Below, piece after piece: positions 43,308-53,984 of a DNA stretch of 64,000 bases. Source of the DNA: Tigriopus japonicus (lineage: Eukaryota > Arthropoda > Copepoda > Harpacticoida > Harpacticidae). A program made the translations under genes and the position numbers. The notes beneath the pieces are model-generated. The model saw nothing but the letters and a program-made list of their open reading frames with translations, ran no database searches and was not told where the DNA came from. The stretch spans positions 69,126-133,125 of the forward strand of contig JAAGOF010000329.1 in the NCBI GenBank assembly GCA_010645155.1. Reading direction: 5' to 3'. The stretch's first letter is position 1. Every line of letters begins with the position of its first letter.

Positions 43308-44619
43308 TAGAGCCCGGGAAAAAATTTTCTTACATTAAAAATAATTTTTTACATTTTTTGCCAATATTACGTGAATATAACATTTTAATTTTATTTGACA
43401 TTTTTTGGAAATTTTCAACATTTTTTTAACATTTTTTGTAATTTTTGCTCAAAAATGTCATCCCAAACCGGTTCTGAAGGACCAATTAATCAAATGAATG
43501 AAGGCTTGAAATTTCCCGCCAAAATTTCCTGCTAAAATTGTCATTCTTCAACTTCACATTTTACAATGCCAATTTATTTCAAATCTTTGGAAAGGGGGAA
43601 AAGTGCCCTTTAAGTTTCTTTTTGTCAAAAAGTTGTGAAAAAGTTCAAATCAGAAACTTTGTGACCCCTGTTTCCGTGATTATTTTACGTGGGTAAATAG
43701 CTATGAGTAGAGTAAAGTATGTTTTTTGTTGGCACTGTTGCCATTATTTACTCAGAGTTTAATATCTATTTCAAGGGAGTTCAGCTCACCCTTTTCAACG
43801 ACCTTCCCAAACCGCCCTCAATCACTCTTTTTTCTGATATTCCTTCATACTTCTGGCGAAGCCGCGTTCTTCCTCTGATTTCAGTGTACCCGAGGCACCG
43901 AAGGCTAATATTTCGGGAAATACTTGACGCTGAACACCATGTTAATTGCAGTAGGAAAGAATTCCATCCCATTCCTACTGATGATTGCATATGTTTGATC
44001 TGTGGTGATTTGGCACATCCATACCATACGCTTTACTTTTGTAATGTTTCGAAACCATTTTGATGATAAAAGACATCGCAATAAATGAGTAATAATAATA
44101 TCTATTGCCTTTCAAAGAGTCTGAATGTGCTATCTCACCTAAAACATAAACTGTTTTGATGGCATTATTTCCTTCAGATGTCTGGTCACACTGTATTAAG
44201 TAGTCTTCTCAAGGAAGAACCTCTCACCACAGGACGGCCGAACTTCAACTGACGCCTAGCCCAAGAAGGCCCTTAAAACGGCGCAGTTCTGCAGTAAATT
44301 TGAACAGAATTGCCAAATACGATAGAAAAAGGTGTTTGATAGCAAACATCACTTCACAGCAAAGTTGCAGCGTAAGATAGCAGTCCTTTTCCAGCCATTA
44401 AATTTTCACAATGATGCTTGCTGATCTCAGAAATTGGTCAAAACTGAGGTGCGTCAAAGCAATAAAACAGTTATTTTTTGCGTATTGTCCTACATTTTTT
44501 GCCCTAAATTTCAAAAAATTTTGCCCATTTTGCCCTATATTTCAACATTTTTTGCCCTTTTTCCTGACATTTTAATGACATTTTTTGGACGTTTTTCTAA
44601 CATTTTTTCCCGGCCTCTA
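43308..44619. mobile_element. hAT-like element B at the same target
   Basis: The termini TAGAGCCCGGGAAAAAA and the complement of TAGAGGCCGGGAAAAAA are flanked by CTGATGAC at 43300-43307 and 44620-44627. The left copy is also the right duplication of element A. Subterminal ACATTTTTTG repeats occur near both ends (43340-43440 and 44485-44605). No transposase is recognisable. Confidence 0.9.
43719..44063 (+). CDS. Hypothetical 114-aa open frame inside hAT-like element B
   Basis: An open frame whose C-terminal half contains CICLICGDLAHPYHTLYFC, a Cys-X2-Cys...His-X4-Cys pattern like the terminal finger of some retroelement proteins. The first half has no recognisable feature. It may be captured sequence or chance. 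I do not assign a function. Confidence 0.25.
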   Translation: MFFVGTVAIIYSEFNIYFKGVQLTLFNDLPKPPSITLFSDIPSYFWRSRVLPLISVYPRHRRLIFREILDAEHHVNCSRKEFHPIPTDDCICLICGDLAHPYHTLYFCNVSKPF

Positions 44620-44627
44620 CTGATGAC

Positions 44628-45285
44628 ACAAAATTGGTTTGTGGAGAAAATGGTCAGGACCCAAAAAGTCTAGTTGATGACTTGGATAAAGTCTACTCTT
44701 GGGTTGGCGAGAGTAACATGGCATTGAACGGAATGAAATTCCGCACAATGACGTATGGGGCGTCAAAATTAGATGTACCGCTCAAAGACAATGGAGGCTG
44801 TGATATAGAGCAGTTATCGTCCATGAAAGATTTAGGAGTTGTCGTCCAAGATGATGGAAAGTTAGATGAGCATATCCAGTTGTGCATTTCAAACGTGTGG
44901 CTGGATCGAGCTCACTTTCAAGCCCAGATATAGCATTATTATGCTAACTCTGTGCAAGTCGATTGTTCAGCTGCATCTTGAATATGCCTCACCCATTTGG
45001 GCTCCAATGAGTTCAGCAGGTTTGCAAAAGGTCGAGCAGGTCCAAAGAAGACGCAAAGATCGATCTTAAGATCGATCTTTGCATTAAAAACTAGCCTCAG
45101 GTTGTACAGTACTCAGAGAAGGTATGAAAGACAGCTGATACTGTATGCTTTCAAGGGCATTCATGGGCTCTGTTCTAACCCAGGATTTGAGATCAGTTGT
45201 AGCGATCGTAGAGGTTTTATATGCGCTCTGAGGGCACCTCCAAATCCTAAGGAATCTAGGCTAGGTCGGACTAGAGCACCATAAT
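44628..45285 (+). pseudogene. LINE B post-YADD region
   Basis: TKLVCGENGQDPKSLVDDLD, KVYSWVGESNMALNGMKFRT, SSMKDLGVVVQDDGKLDEHI, then frame changes into LEYASPIWAPMSSAGLQKVE and NPGFEISCSDRRGFICALRA. The segment between QVQRR and LRLYSTQRRYE is replaced by a 30-bp palindrome and a deletion. Truncated at 45285, without the family 3' end. Confidence 0.85.
45053..45082. repeat. Perfect 30-bp palindrome
   Basis: GCAAAGATCGATCTT is followed immediately by its exact reverse complement. It lies at the deletion point in LINE B copy 3 and is absent from the other copies, which suggests a repair or template-switch scar. Confidence 0.95.
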
Positions 45286-46068
45286 AAAAGAGTACGCGCA
45301 TGTCCCATTTTGGTCCCAAGACGTCGGTTCCATAGTACTGTGGTTCTTGGGTTCAACCAGTTTGAGGCAACTATGCCTATGTACTGTTTACTACCAAATT
45401 GACGCTCATGATCTCTGCTTACCTTTGAAAACATAATTTTTGACCTTACTAACCTTATGAATGCCAAGGCTGGCCTAAACCACGGGTGTCGGAATATAAC
45501 CTTCTCTTTCCTCTTAAACCTCGATGCGCGTTCAAGTCCAGTGATGATGTGAATTGACTTGGTATTCGGTAATGTCAGCTTTTGATCAATCTTCATACTG
45601 ATTGCCATTGTGCCATTGAGTTTCTTAATTTTTAGGAAAACTCAATCAAATTAGATTGACAATTGATTGATGAATATTTCGAACGTCAATTGAACTCATT
45701 TGAAGCAATTGAAGCGTTTACGGTGTGTGCACTATTGCATTGTCACCTGTTTTTGTTGACTTTTTTGTTGAACAATTGTCTGGCAGCCCTGCTGAAGATG
45801 CGCATTTGTAGCACTTGTCAGGTAGACAATGCTACAGACTGTTATGCCTAACTTTGTAAAAAGCTGTGATTTTTTTGCGCTCATGATATAGAATATAGAA
45901 GATATAGAAGCTATTTATGCAAGTTTTCGTAATGCACCTATCAATTTTTGACTTTGTCACTAATTACGTAAAACTAAAGAAGCTCATGGGAAGGAAGGGT
46001 TATGTCAACTATTGGACTTGATAAAAGGCTAATTTTATTGTTTCTTTCTTCACTTCAAATGTTTCAAA
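45286..46068. other. Unassigned spacer
   Basis: No supportable gene or terminal repeats. Confidence 0.4.
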
Positions 46069-46076
46069 CTTGTGAA

Positions 46077-46504
46077 TAGGATCAAGAAATGATTTTTGAT
46101 TATAAAATGTTTTACAAATATATCTTGGGTTTTCCTCGTTTTTTTAAATATTTTGGCTATTTCTAGGAGTCAGAAAAAATATTTCCGGAAAAAATGAGGG
46201 AAACAAAACGCATAATCAATGCTCAACAGGGCTTACCCAAAATAAACACAAGATACAAAAATCACTACTAAATGAAATTTACATGCAAAGTATGCCTCCA
46301 AACACGCCAAAAGCCTCAAATTTACCCCCCCCCCCCCAAGAAAAATAAAAACATTGGAAAATTGGTACACACAAACAAAAACGAAATAATGGCGTTTTCA
46401 AAAAATATTTCAAAATATCCGGGTTTTCCAAATATTTAGGGCTTTTCAATAAGATAAATGCTGGATATTTTTACACTTGTTTGCCAATATTTTGCCGGGC
46501 CCTA
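46077..46504. mobile_element. Probable hAT-like element (TAGGGCCCGG type)
   Basis: The right end reads as the complement of TAGGGCCCGGCAAAATATTG, the terminus of the element at 16979. It is followed by CTTATGAA, and CTTGTGAA precedes TAGGATCAAG at 46077, a 7 of 8 duplication. The left terminus is poorly matched. The interior is rich in AAATATTT words as at 16979-17509, and carries a C run at 46327-46338. Confidence 0.55.
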
Positions 46505-46512
46505 CTTATGAA

Positions 46513-48850
46513 TCAATGATGCAAAGAAGTTGTTTTTGGTCTTGCTGAAGAAAGGTTAAGGAATAACATGCAAACTCTTCAAAAATAATGCAATAAAGAA
46601 CTGTTCATACTAGTTTTGTGGTGTTTTTTAGATAAAGATAGACTACCAAATGAAAAACCTCACCTTTATGAATGGATGAGTGTATTCGGGCAATTTCAGC
46701 TCAAGAATTGTGGCTCGAATTGGCTAGGAATGGATCAGAACTAGGATTGGGTGTTCCATAGTTTAAGTTTGCTAACTACTGTAAACTTTTGTTTCTATTG
46801 CTTTTTGAATTCAAGTAGTCTGAGAATTATGCTCAAAATCTTTATTAAATTTTGGGAGGGTTAGTCTCAACCCTTGATGCTTCCTTAGCCAATTTGGTTC
46901 TAGAATCCCCTGCTGAATTTGTTTGATAACACTCTTCCATTGGAAAGGACTTTTCTAAATGTCTTTGGAAAAACATCATTTTTCCATCAGCAACAAATTC
47001 ATCAATCAAAAGTCTTGATATAATTTAGTAGTATATGCTGAGGCTTTAATTTGTAAATGTGTATTCCTGTCAGCCGAAAAAAGTATCTTTAATCTTTTCC
47101 ATATTTCTTTCAATCTTTTTCTCATTTTTGATGTATTTTTTGCATTTAATTTACATCTTAATTTTTCATATCGTTTTTTTCTTAAATCCAGGTTGGAATG
47201 TTGGACTCAGAAAAGGAAAGAATGGCCTAAAATAATCCCATTGCTAAAAACCGTTTTGCATATAACCTGACCAAGTTTCCCCAATGAAAAAATTGAGCTG
47301 TATTGGTTCAACGTACCTCATACATAATGCACCTAAATGTTTTTAAATTTAAAATATTTGGTATATTTTTATTGTTCACACGAAAGCTAAAAGTTTTAAC
47401 ATTATGTTTATCAATCGATGAAAAGCCATCAATTTTTTCCAATTATGTATTTTTGGCAACACTTAGATCTCAAACAAATGGAACGAAAGAGTTTAATCTT
47501 CGCTGATCAGAAGTGACCAGATTTGTCAGTAGAAGCAAGTTGCATTAACTAAGAAACGCAAATGTGCTATAGGAACTAAAAATACTCAGTCATTTGCTTT
47601 CTTATATGTAGCAAGAAAAGTGGCTAGTAAGATTTACAATTACTGCATGATAATTTCAAGTGCATTTTATGGAATATCGAGCATTTATTTTTGAAAATTT
47701 CGTTTTTAGTCACCCAGATTGTGTAGTTTGAATGGCGGGATTTATTTGAAACAACTCGTAACATTTTATTAATGTTCATTTTTGTCCTGAAAATGGCCCA
47801 TTGGCGAATTTAATGTATTCAGTTTCGAAACCTGGATATATTCAGCTTTTCGAATTTACAAAGACTTTCTCCGGGGATGCCCTTAAATCTCAGAAAGTCG
47901 GAAAAATCACCGTGTACTTCTGATCGAGCGCCTTTTCTCTTTCTTTTACTCACCTATCTTGTCTCATTCGCACATTTTTTTCGTGACTTGGATGACATCT
48001 CGTGGCTCTTTGATGAAATGGGCGTCGATATAAATAATGATAAAACTCGGACTTGACGACGTTCAAAAATTCTTTTAAAGGACAACTATAACAGTATTTG
48101 TTTTGAGAAAATCATTGACAGGAAGAACCAATTAGTTTTTTATGTGTACATGTTGATCCTGCCCACTGATGAAGCTTTTTTAGTGTTCTTAGCCAAATCT
48201 GAGATTAGCACTTTGCGCATTATAGTGCATATTTTGATGAAACAAGACGAGAAAGATACTTGGTGACTCACAGAAGAGGAAAGGCCATATATTTTCCCAA
48301 AACTTTTGCTTTCCTGACAAGACGTTGCCGGCAATTTCAAGCCTCGAAATTTCAATTCAAAGCTAGACTAAGTTTGAACTTTTAAAGGAAGACACAAATA
48401 GTTTCAGTGTTTGGCTCTCACCGTTGTAAAGGTTGAGTGATGTAACACATTCAACGAGTTCAGAGCATAATGGAAGTAACTATGTGCTTCTTGTTTGGTG
48501 TTTTTTGTTTTAATATTCACTTATGTAGAATCTGAAGTATCCACCTCGAAATGAAAAAATTGGAAGAGACTAACTTTGAAGTCAATTGAAACGACTAAAC
48601 TAGTATGTAATTGGGTTAATGCAATATCAAAATCTCAAATACCTTTGCCTGATTGAATTTACCTCTAACTTTTGACAATAACATCGTTTAAGTCAAAATT
48701 ATTGGGGTTGAAAGGTAGTAAAATGCCCTGTCTATTTTTTCACCACAAGTTGGTTGTGTTCCATTTTTACCTAGTATTGATATTCTTCTTTGTAACTAAT
48801 CAATGGGCTTCAATCTTCAAATGTGATGTTACCTTTTGTAGCAAGCCAAC
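46513..48850. other. Unassigned AT-rich region
   Basis: No supported gene. Open frames are short, and no paired repeat ends were found. Confidence 0.4.
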
Positions 48851-48854
48851 GAAT

Positions 48855-49140
48855 TTAATTGTTTCTACGCTTTTCAAAGATGTCAAACTGGAGTGTCTGA
48901 TCGGTATCCGAGCAAACGCGCTCAGCCGGCCGAAGGACCATTTTCTTGACTCGTTGATACATTAATGGCCCACCTGAGCTGAAAAAGGAACAAACTTGAA
49001 CCCAATCAAGAGAGAAGGGACCTTTCATATCATGTTCTGAACTAGCTGTAGGTATGCAGTCCATCAACCTTTCCAACGTTGAGGAAAATGCGACCAATTA
49101 TCTCACTCTTTGAAAGTCTGGTCTTTGGTTCGATCTAAAG
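48855..49140 (-). repeat. Dispersed repeat R4, copy 1
   Basis: The minus-strand reading RLMDCIPTASSEHDMKGPFS and LDWVQVCSFFSSGG aligns with RFIDLIPTVIPEQMSEGPFV and ADLVQFCVFSQVRR at 56310-56567. The DNA also matches (GTAGGTATG, and CTGAGAAAAAA- versus CTGAAAAAGG-type flanks). It is a diverged member of the foldback family at 56.2-56.8 kb. Whether it encodes protein is unclear. Confidence 0.5.
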
Positions 49141-49404
49141 GCTTTAAATAGCATGTTATAGTTAAAGTTGACAGTTTAAGATAGTTTTCCAAAAAAAAGT
49201 ATCTAGATAAAGATATTTCAAGATAGTTTAACGTAATTTGTTACCAATTTCTCTTCGACGATTCTTTGGGGGGGGAGGGGCGGATTTTTTAATACCGCTA
49301 CAAGGAATGGGATTCCATGTAAAGAGAATTAATGATTAATATAGTTTCTAAAATGACCAATTATATGAAATTTGATCTACCAATGAGTTACTGTTGGCAG
49401 ATTT

Positions 49405-50235
49405 TTACAACCCTTGAATAGTGGGTTGGTCAGGAATAGTTTTTAAAAATTTGTCCAATCCTGCCTTAAATGCTGTTAGACGAAGGCAAATAGGCAACAA
49501 ATTGAACAATGAAGGAGCCCGATAAAAAAGAGAGGAGCACTTCATTGTTCGAACTAGTCTTGATTCCCTAGGATTTGGAGGTGCTCTCAGAGCGCACGTA
49601 AAACCTCTACGATCGCTACAACAGATCTCAAATCCTGGGTTAGGACAGAGCCCATGAATGCTCTTGAAGACATACCGTATCAGAAACCTTTCATACCTTC
49701 TCTGAGTGCTGTACATCCCTAACTTCTGGAGCCTCTCCCAATACGAAAGCTCTCTCATTCCTGTGATGTTCCTAGTAAAACATCTTTGGACCTGCTCGAC
49801 CTTTTGTAAACCTGCTGAACTCATTGGAGCCCAAATGGGTGAGGCATATTCAAGATGCGGCTGAACAATTGACTTGTACAGAGTTAGCATCGTAATACTA
49901 TCTCTGGATTTGAAAGTGCGATAGATCCAGCCACATGTTTGAAATGCCTTCCCCACTTTCAACTGGATATGCTCGTCAAACTTTCCATCATCTTGGACAA
50001 CAACTCCCAAATCCCTTATGGACGATACCTGCTCAATATCACCATCTCCATTGTCTTTGAGTGGAACATCTAATTTTGCCGTTCCATATGTCATTGTGCG
50101 GAATTTCATCCCGTTCAGTGCCATGTTACTCTCGCCAACCCAAGAGTAGATTTTCTCCAAGTCCTCAACTAAACATTTTGAGTCCTGACCGTTCCTTCCA
50201 CAAACTAATTTTGTGTCATCAGCATATGAAGAAAT
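49405..50235 (-). pseudogene. LINE B catalytic box and C-terminal region
   Basis: Begins with SYADDTKLVCGRNGQD, the intact RT catalytic box, near 50230. It continues through LEKIYSWVGESNMALNGMKF, DVPLKDNGDGDIEQVSSIRD, LEYASPIWAPMSSAGLQKVE, TQRRYERFLIRYVFKSIHGL, then DKFLKTIPDQPTIQGL. A short deletion replaces the REYVGADP residues present in other copies. This frame alone is 251 residues without a stop. Confidence 0.9.
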
Positions 50236-50256
50236 ACTGGCTTTTGTTCTAAACTT

Positions 50257-50783
50257 CTAGAGAGGAGCAATGAAGAGAATAAACATGAGCGGGCCTAAAA
50301 TTGAGCCTTGTGGAACACCTGATTTGACATCATACATGCCACTAAAAGATCCTCCAACTTTAACTATTTGCTTCCTTTCACTCATAAATCTATCAATCCA
50401 ATTCAGGACCTTACCCTGGACCCCAAACTCTTTGAGTTGACCAAGCAAAAGACCATGATCTACCTTATCAAAGGCCTTGGCAAAGTCAAGATAAACTACA
50501 TCAACTGACTCGTGACTTTCAAGCCCTTCAATGATCTGCTCAATATGGTCAACCAATTCGGTGACTGTACTAAAATGGGCTCGAAACCCATGCTGCCCTG
50601 GGGAATGATTTCATGGGCTGCCAAATACTCAACAAGCTTGGACTTCATGATCTTCTCAAAGACTTTTTCAATACTGGAAGTCAAGGAAATGGGCCTATAA
50701 TTACTAGGGAGTGCCTTATCTCCGCCCTTAAAAATTGGAACAACATGAGCTACTTTCAATGAGGAGGGAAACTTGCCCTGATC
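50257..50783 (-). pseudogene. LINE B reverse-transcriptase palm
   Basis: VAHVVPIFKGGDKALPSNYR and PISLTSSIEKVFEKIMKSKL precede a one-base frameshift at the PQG-HGF region (about 50600). In the second frame come DHIEQIIEGLESHESVDVVY, FAKAFDKVDHGLLLGQLKEF, IDRFMSERKQIVKVGG and SGVPQGSILGPLMFILF. A stop at 50257 lies just before the catalytic box. Confidence 0.9.
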
Positions 50784-51575
50784 TTAGATGCGACGCATCA
50801 AGTAGGAGAAAACAGGGGCAAGAATCTGTGAACATTTCATCAGAAACTGAGATGTCACACCATCAGGTCCAGGAGAACTTGAGAGCTTTAAGCTCTTGAT
50901 GGCCTCAAAAGCATCTTGATCTGTGACTACCAGATCCTCCAACCGATTATCCTGACTATCAATGCCAATCTCATCAACAACATTGCTACAGTCATGACCT
51001 GCTCTACCAACCCTTTTCGGAATTGAAAATACAGTTGAGAACTGATCTCCAAGCATATTGGCCATGACCTCACTATCATTGACGGTTTTATCATCGACCT
51101 CAAAAGGTCCTACTGGATACTTCATTTTTCTCTTTGTATTGGCAAAAGAGAAAAACGCCTTTGGATTCGTCTTAACCTCCTGGATCACTCTACTTTCCTT
51201 CTCTAACTGATCGGAATCAATGGAGGCCCTAATCTTTGATTGGACCACATCCAATTTGCTTTGGAGGCTGGCTACAACAAATGGATTTGAAGTACGTCGA
51301 AGTCTATTTGCAATCTGACAACTCCTTTTGAACAACCTCTTTCTAACCTTTGGAATTTTAGACAACGACCTCCCTTTTGACACCATTTCTGGGATGCTGA
51401 GGGACAAACAAACCTCGTCAAAAAGTGAAATCAGCCTATTTATGGCGTCATCTATGGATGGTTCCTGCTTCAGAATGGAAATCAAATCCAACTCTTCCAA
51501 TCTTTCAACAATAAGAGGCCAATGTTCCTCTTTGAACTTGAACTTTGCCAGACCAGGGATAACCTATATAATAGT
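50784..51575 (-). pseudogene. LINE B pre-RT domain
   Basis: The open frame (MEELDLISILKQ at 51500) covers the linker and the region before the palm: IPEMVSKGRSLSKIPKVRKR, NPKAFFSFANTKRKMKYPVG, DNRLEDLVVTDQDAFEAIKS, SSSPGPDGVTSQFLMKCSQI, FSYLMRRI. It ends at a stop at 50781-50783, where the 12.8-kb copy encodes Leu (RRILDQG), so one substitution made the stop. Upstream codons WSGKVQVQRGTLASYC are in a different frame, near 51550. Confidence 0.88.
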
Positions 51576-51589
51576 ATAAATACTGGATA

Positions 51590-52070
51590 AGAACTCGCGG
51601 AATTTCCTTGCACGCAACCTCCACGTATGAGGCCGAGAGGTCGTAAACAAACACTACCAACGGCCATGTTGAGAACCGAAAATCAAACGGAAATCGACCA
51701 AAACTCCAAAAGATAGTGCGCCAATCGGTGTTTCCTGTGTCCCACGTGGGTCCAGCCAAGTCCTAGCCTTGACAAAGGTCAACGCCACGCCCAAAAATTA
51801 TTCCGATGTCGGTGTTTCAAAGACATCAATTTCAGCCATGAACGAGTGAATGAATATTACACGATGGATGACATCAGTGAGGCCAACATCATTGGTCACA
51901 AGTGCCAATGAACCCACAAGATGTCTTTTTTACAAGATGACGATCAAGTGATCAAGTGAAATCTGATGACTAGGTGACCTGCTACAACCTTCGGAAGTGA
52001 TAGCCCTAACTAAAGCAAAAAGAACGAATAACAAATATGGACCTTAATCTGAATGTAAATTCCTCTAGAA
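51590..52070. other. Unassigned spacer upstream of LINE B copy 4
   Basis: No endonuclease motifs and no other gene were found. The boundary with the LINE is not sharp. Confidence 0.4.
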
Positions 52071-52072
52071 CA

Positions 52073-52545
52073 AGGATTAAGAGCCAACTTCCCGCAGAAA
52101 CTCTCCCCGGACCATAACGGGGAGTTTAATCGCACTCATCCATGACACAACTTGAACAAATTAAGAATATCGTACCATTCCTTTAAGTATCGATGACAAA
52201 ATGGCGTTTTTTCCGAGCTCATTTATTATCCGACTTGAACGACTTATGAATATCTTTGAAATTACCATCGAACCATCCATGTATTATCCTGAGCTTACTT
52301 AAGACATGGAAATTTTGTTTGAAATTGAGATTATTATAGGTTGTGTCACCTTGGCATAACTTCATGTTCTAGATATGATGGTCCATCTTCGAATTTTTTA
52401 TTATATGGTTGTGCCTTTGAGTTCAGGATAATCCAAGAACAGGCAAAATATTCTTAAGTTATTCAAGTTGTATAATATACAAGTGCGATAAAACTCCCCG
52501 TTTTGATCTGGGGGAGAGTTTCCGGAGGAAAGTTGGTTCTTAATC
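52073..52545. mobile_element. Foldback-type element R2, copy 1
   Basis: Inverted ends of about 60 bp: GGATTAAGAGCCAACTTCCC followed by AAACTCTCCCCGG and AACGGGGAGTTT, and the complement at 52488-52545. TTAA lies at both sides of the inner GAGCC/GAACC word, so the target may be TTAA, but the repeats extend outward to GGATTAA and the true ends are unclear. A half copy lies at 58190-58480. Confidence 0.7.
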
Positions 52546-52559
52546 CCCCTTTCTTTTTT

Positions 52560-52965
52560 TTTTGGGGGGGGGGGGGGCGGATTTTTTAATACCGCTACAA
52601 GGAATGGGATTCCTGTAAAGAGAATTAATGATTAATATAGTTTCTAAAATTACCATTTATATGAAATTTGATCTACCAATGAGTTACTGTTGGCAGATTT
52701 GTACAACCCTTGAATAGTGGGTTGGTCAGGAATAGTTTTTAAAAATTTGTCCAATCCTGCTTTAAATGCTGTTAGAGGATCAGCTCCTACATATTCCCGA
52801 CGAAGGCAAATAGGCAACAAATTGAACAATGAAGGAGCCCGATAAAGAAGAGAGGAGGACTTCATTGTTCGAACTAGTCTCGATTCCCTTGGATTTGGAG
52901 GTGCTCTCAGAGCGCACGTTAAACCTCTACGATCGCTACAACTGATCTCAAATCCTGGGTTACAT
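52560..52965 (-). mobile_element. LINE family B, copy 5 (5'-truncated tail)
   Basis: Only the last codons (LRREYVGADPLTAFKAGLDK, TIPDQPTIQGLY, ANSNSLVDQIS) and the 3' UTR. It ends in AAAAAATCCG, about 14 C and 10 A on the minus strand (52550-52580). Truncated at 52965 inside the GFEISCSDRRG region. Confidence 0.92.
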
Positions 52966-53017
52966 ACAAATTTCGTTCAATATCCATATCATCTTGTGAT
53001 CCGTGCTTAATAATACC

Positions 53018-53608
53018 AATAGAACCAGCTATGTATTACGTTTTTTGGATCCCTTAACTCTGATAAGTGATATGATATTAACAGTGATAACCCTAAGGAA
53101 ACTTTTTTTGTTTGGGAACCTTTTTGAGACTTATTTTCTCATAAAACACCACATATTTAGTGTATTTAAGCAATTTTGAAAACTGGGCAACTTTATCCAC
53201 AGTATGCTCTATTGTTATCACTAAGCGGAAAAAACGATGAAATTCCACACCACTAAAGAAATCTTTGGGTGCACAGAAAAGCTCCCTATTGTTCACATTT
53301 TGGTACAAACAATCGTCTACATTATAACATCTATCTTTGGTTTGGCAAAGCTATTCTCTACTTTGAATGTGTAGTTTCTATCTCGTTTTTTATAGCAAAG
53401 ACTGGTCGAACCAATCTTCAAAGATCGAACTCAAGGGGAAAGGAGAAAAGACTGAGAATACAGATAGCCAGGATCGAACTTTGAAGTCTAACTTATGTTC
53501 GAGAATGCCACTTTTTCTAGTTCGACCTTCAAGAGAGGGTCGAAGTGAGACTTTGTGCTTGAAGTAGGACTTCAAGCACCAAGTTCGAGTTGAGAATACG
53601 GGCCCAGG
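53018..53608 (+). repeat. Dispersed repeat R1, copy 1
   Basis: About 590 bp repeated in the same orientation at 55513-56113, roughly 93 percent identical by eye apart from short insertions. It ends in CCAAGTTCGAGTTGAGAATA then CGGGCCC. The right end resembles a hAT terminus read outward (CAGGGCCCG in copy 2). No coding frame is recognisable. Confidence 0.85.
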
Positions 53609-53632
53609 GCCCGTATTCTTATTCCGAATTAC
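53588..53632. repeat. Head-to-head CGGGCCC ends at the right edge of R1 copy 1
   Basis: GAGAATACGGGCC is followed directly by CAGGGCCCGTATTCTT, a near-perfect palindrome. It looks like the right end of R1 touching the left end of a related CAGGGCCCG element that continues to about 53760. Confidence 0.6.
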
Positions 53633-53980
53633 AAATACAACCTCAAGCCCGACTTTAAGTTCCAAGATCGAACTAGAAGTCACATTCTCGAAGATTTTCA
53701 AGTCCAACTTAATATAGAACGACTTAAAGCAGGAACTCTCGAAGTAAATGAACACCGACTCGATCAAATTCCAATGTGATCAGAAACATCAATAAAACCG
53801 TTAAATACACAAATGACCCTTTAACGCATGATTGTGGAATCAAAACAGATTTGTGGATAAAAATGGACCATTGGCTATTCTTCCAAATCCATCCTTAATC
53901 ACCCAATTGTCTTATGCAAACACTGAAAGAAGCATAAACGGAGCATGATTTTGATGGGAATAAAGGCAAAGGCAACAACG
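53633..53980. other. Partial second CAGGGCCCG-type sequence and spacer
   Basis: 53616-53760 has TCGAACTAGAAG and CTCGAAG words like the right part of R1 in inverted order. No further gene is seen up to the LINE A copy. Confidence 0.4.
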
Positions 53981-53984
53981 AGTA

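Larger units (their letters stand above)
39697..45285 (+). mobile_element. LINE family B, copy 3 (multiply interrupted)
   Basis: A plus-strand Jockey/CR1-type LINE whose own sequence occupies 39697-40263, 40599-40932 and 44620-45285. Insertions are a second LINE B 3' end (40264-40598) and two hAT-like elements (40933-43299, 43308-44619). The coding blocks are collinear with the copy at 49.4-51.6 kb. An internal deletion joins FSIHRC to SQIIAPVF near 39970, and the 3' part after 45050 is rearranged. It has no surviving function. Confidence 0.85.
49265..51580 (-). mobile_element. LINE family B, copy 4 (longest copy)
   Basis: A minus-strand Jockey/CR1-type LINE from about 51575 to its 3' terminus at 49268-49300 (TAGCGGTATTAAAAAATCCG, then a C tract). 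No apurinic endonuclease frame is found upstream of 51.6 kb, so it is 5' truncated. Coding frames are interrupted by a few single-site changes only, so it is the best template for the family. Confidence 0.9.
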
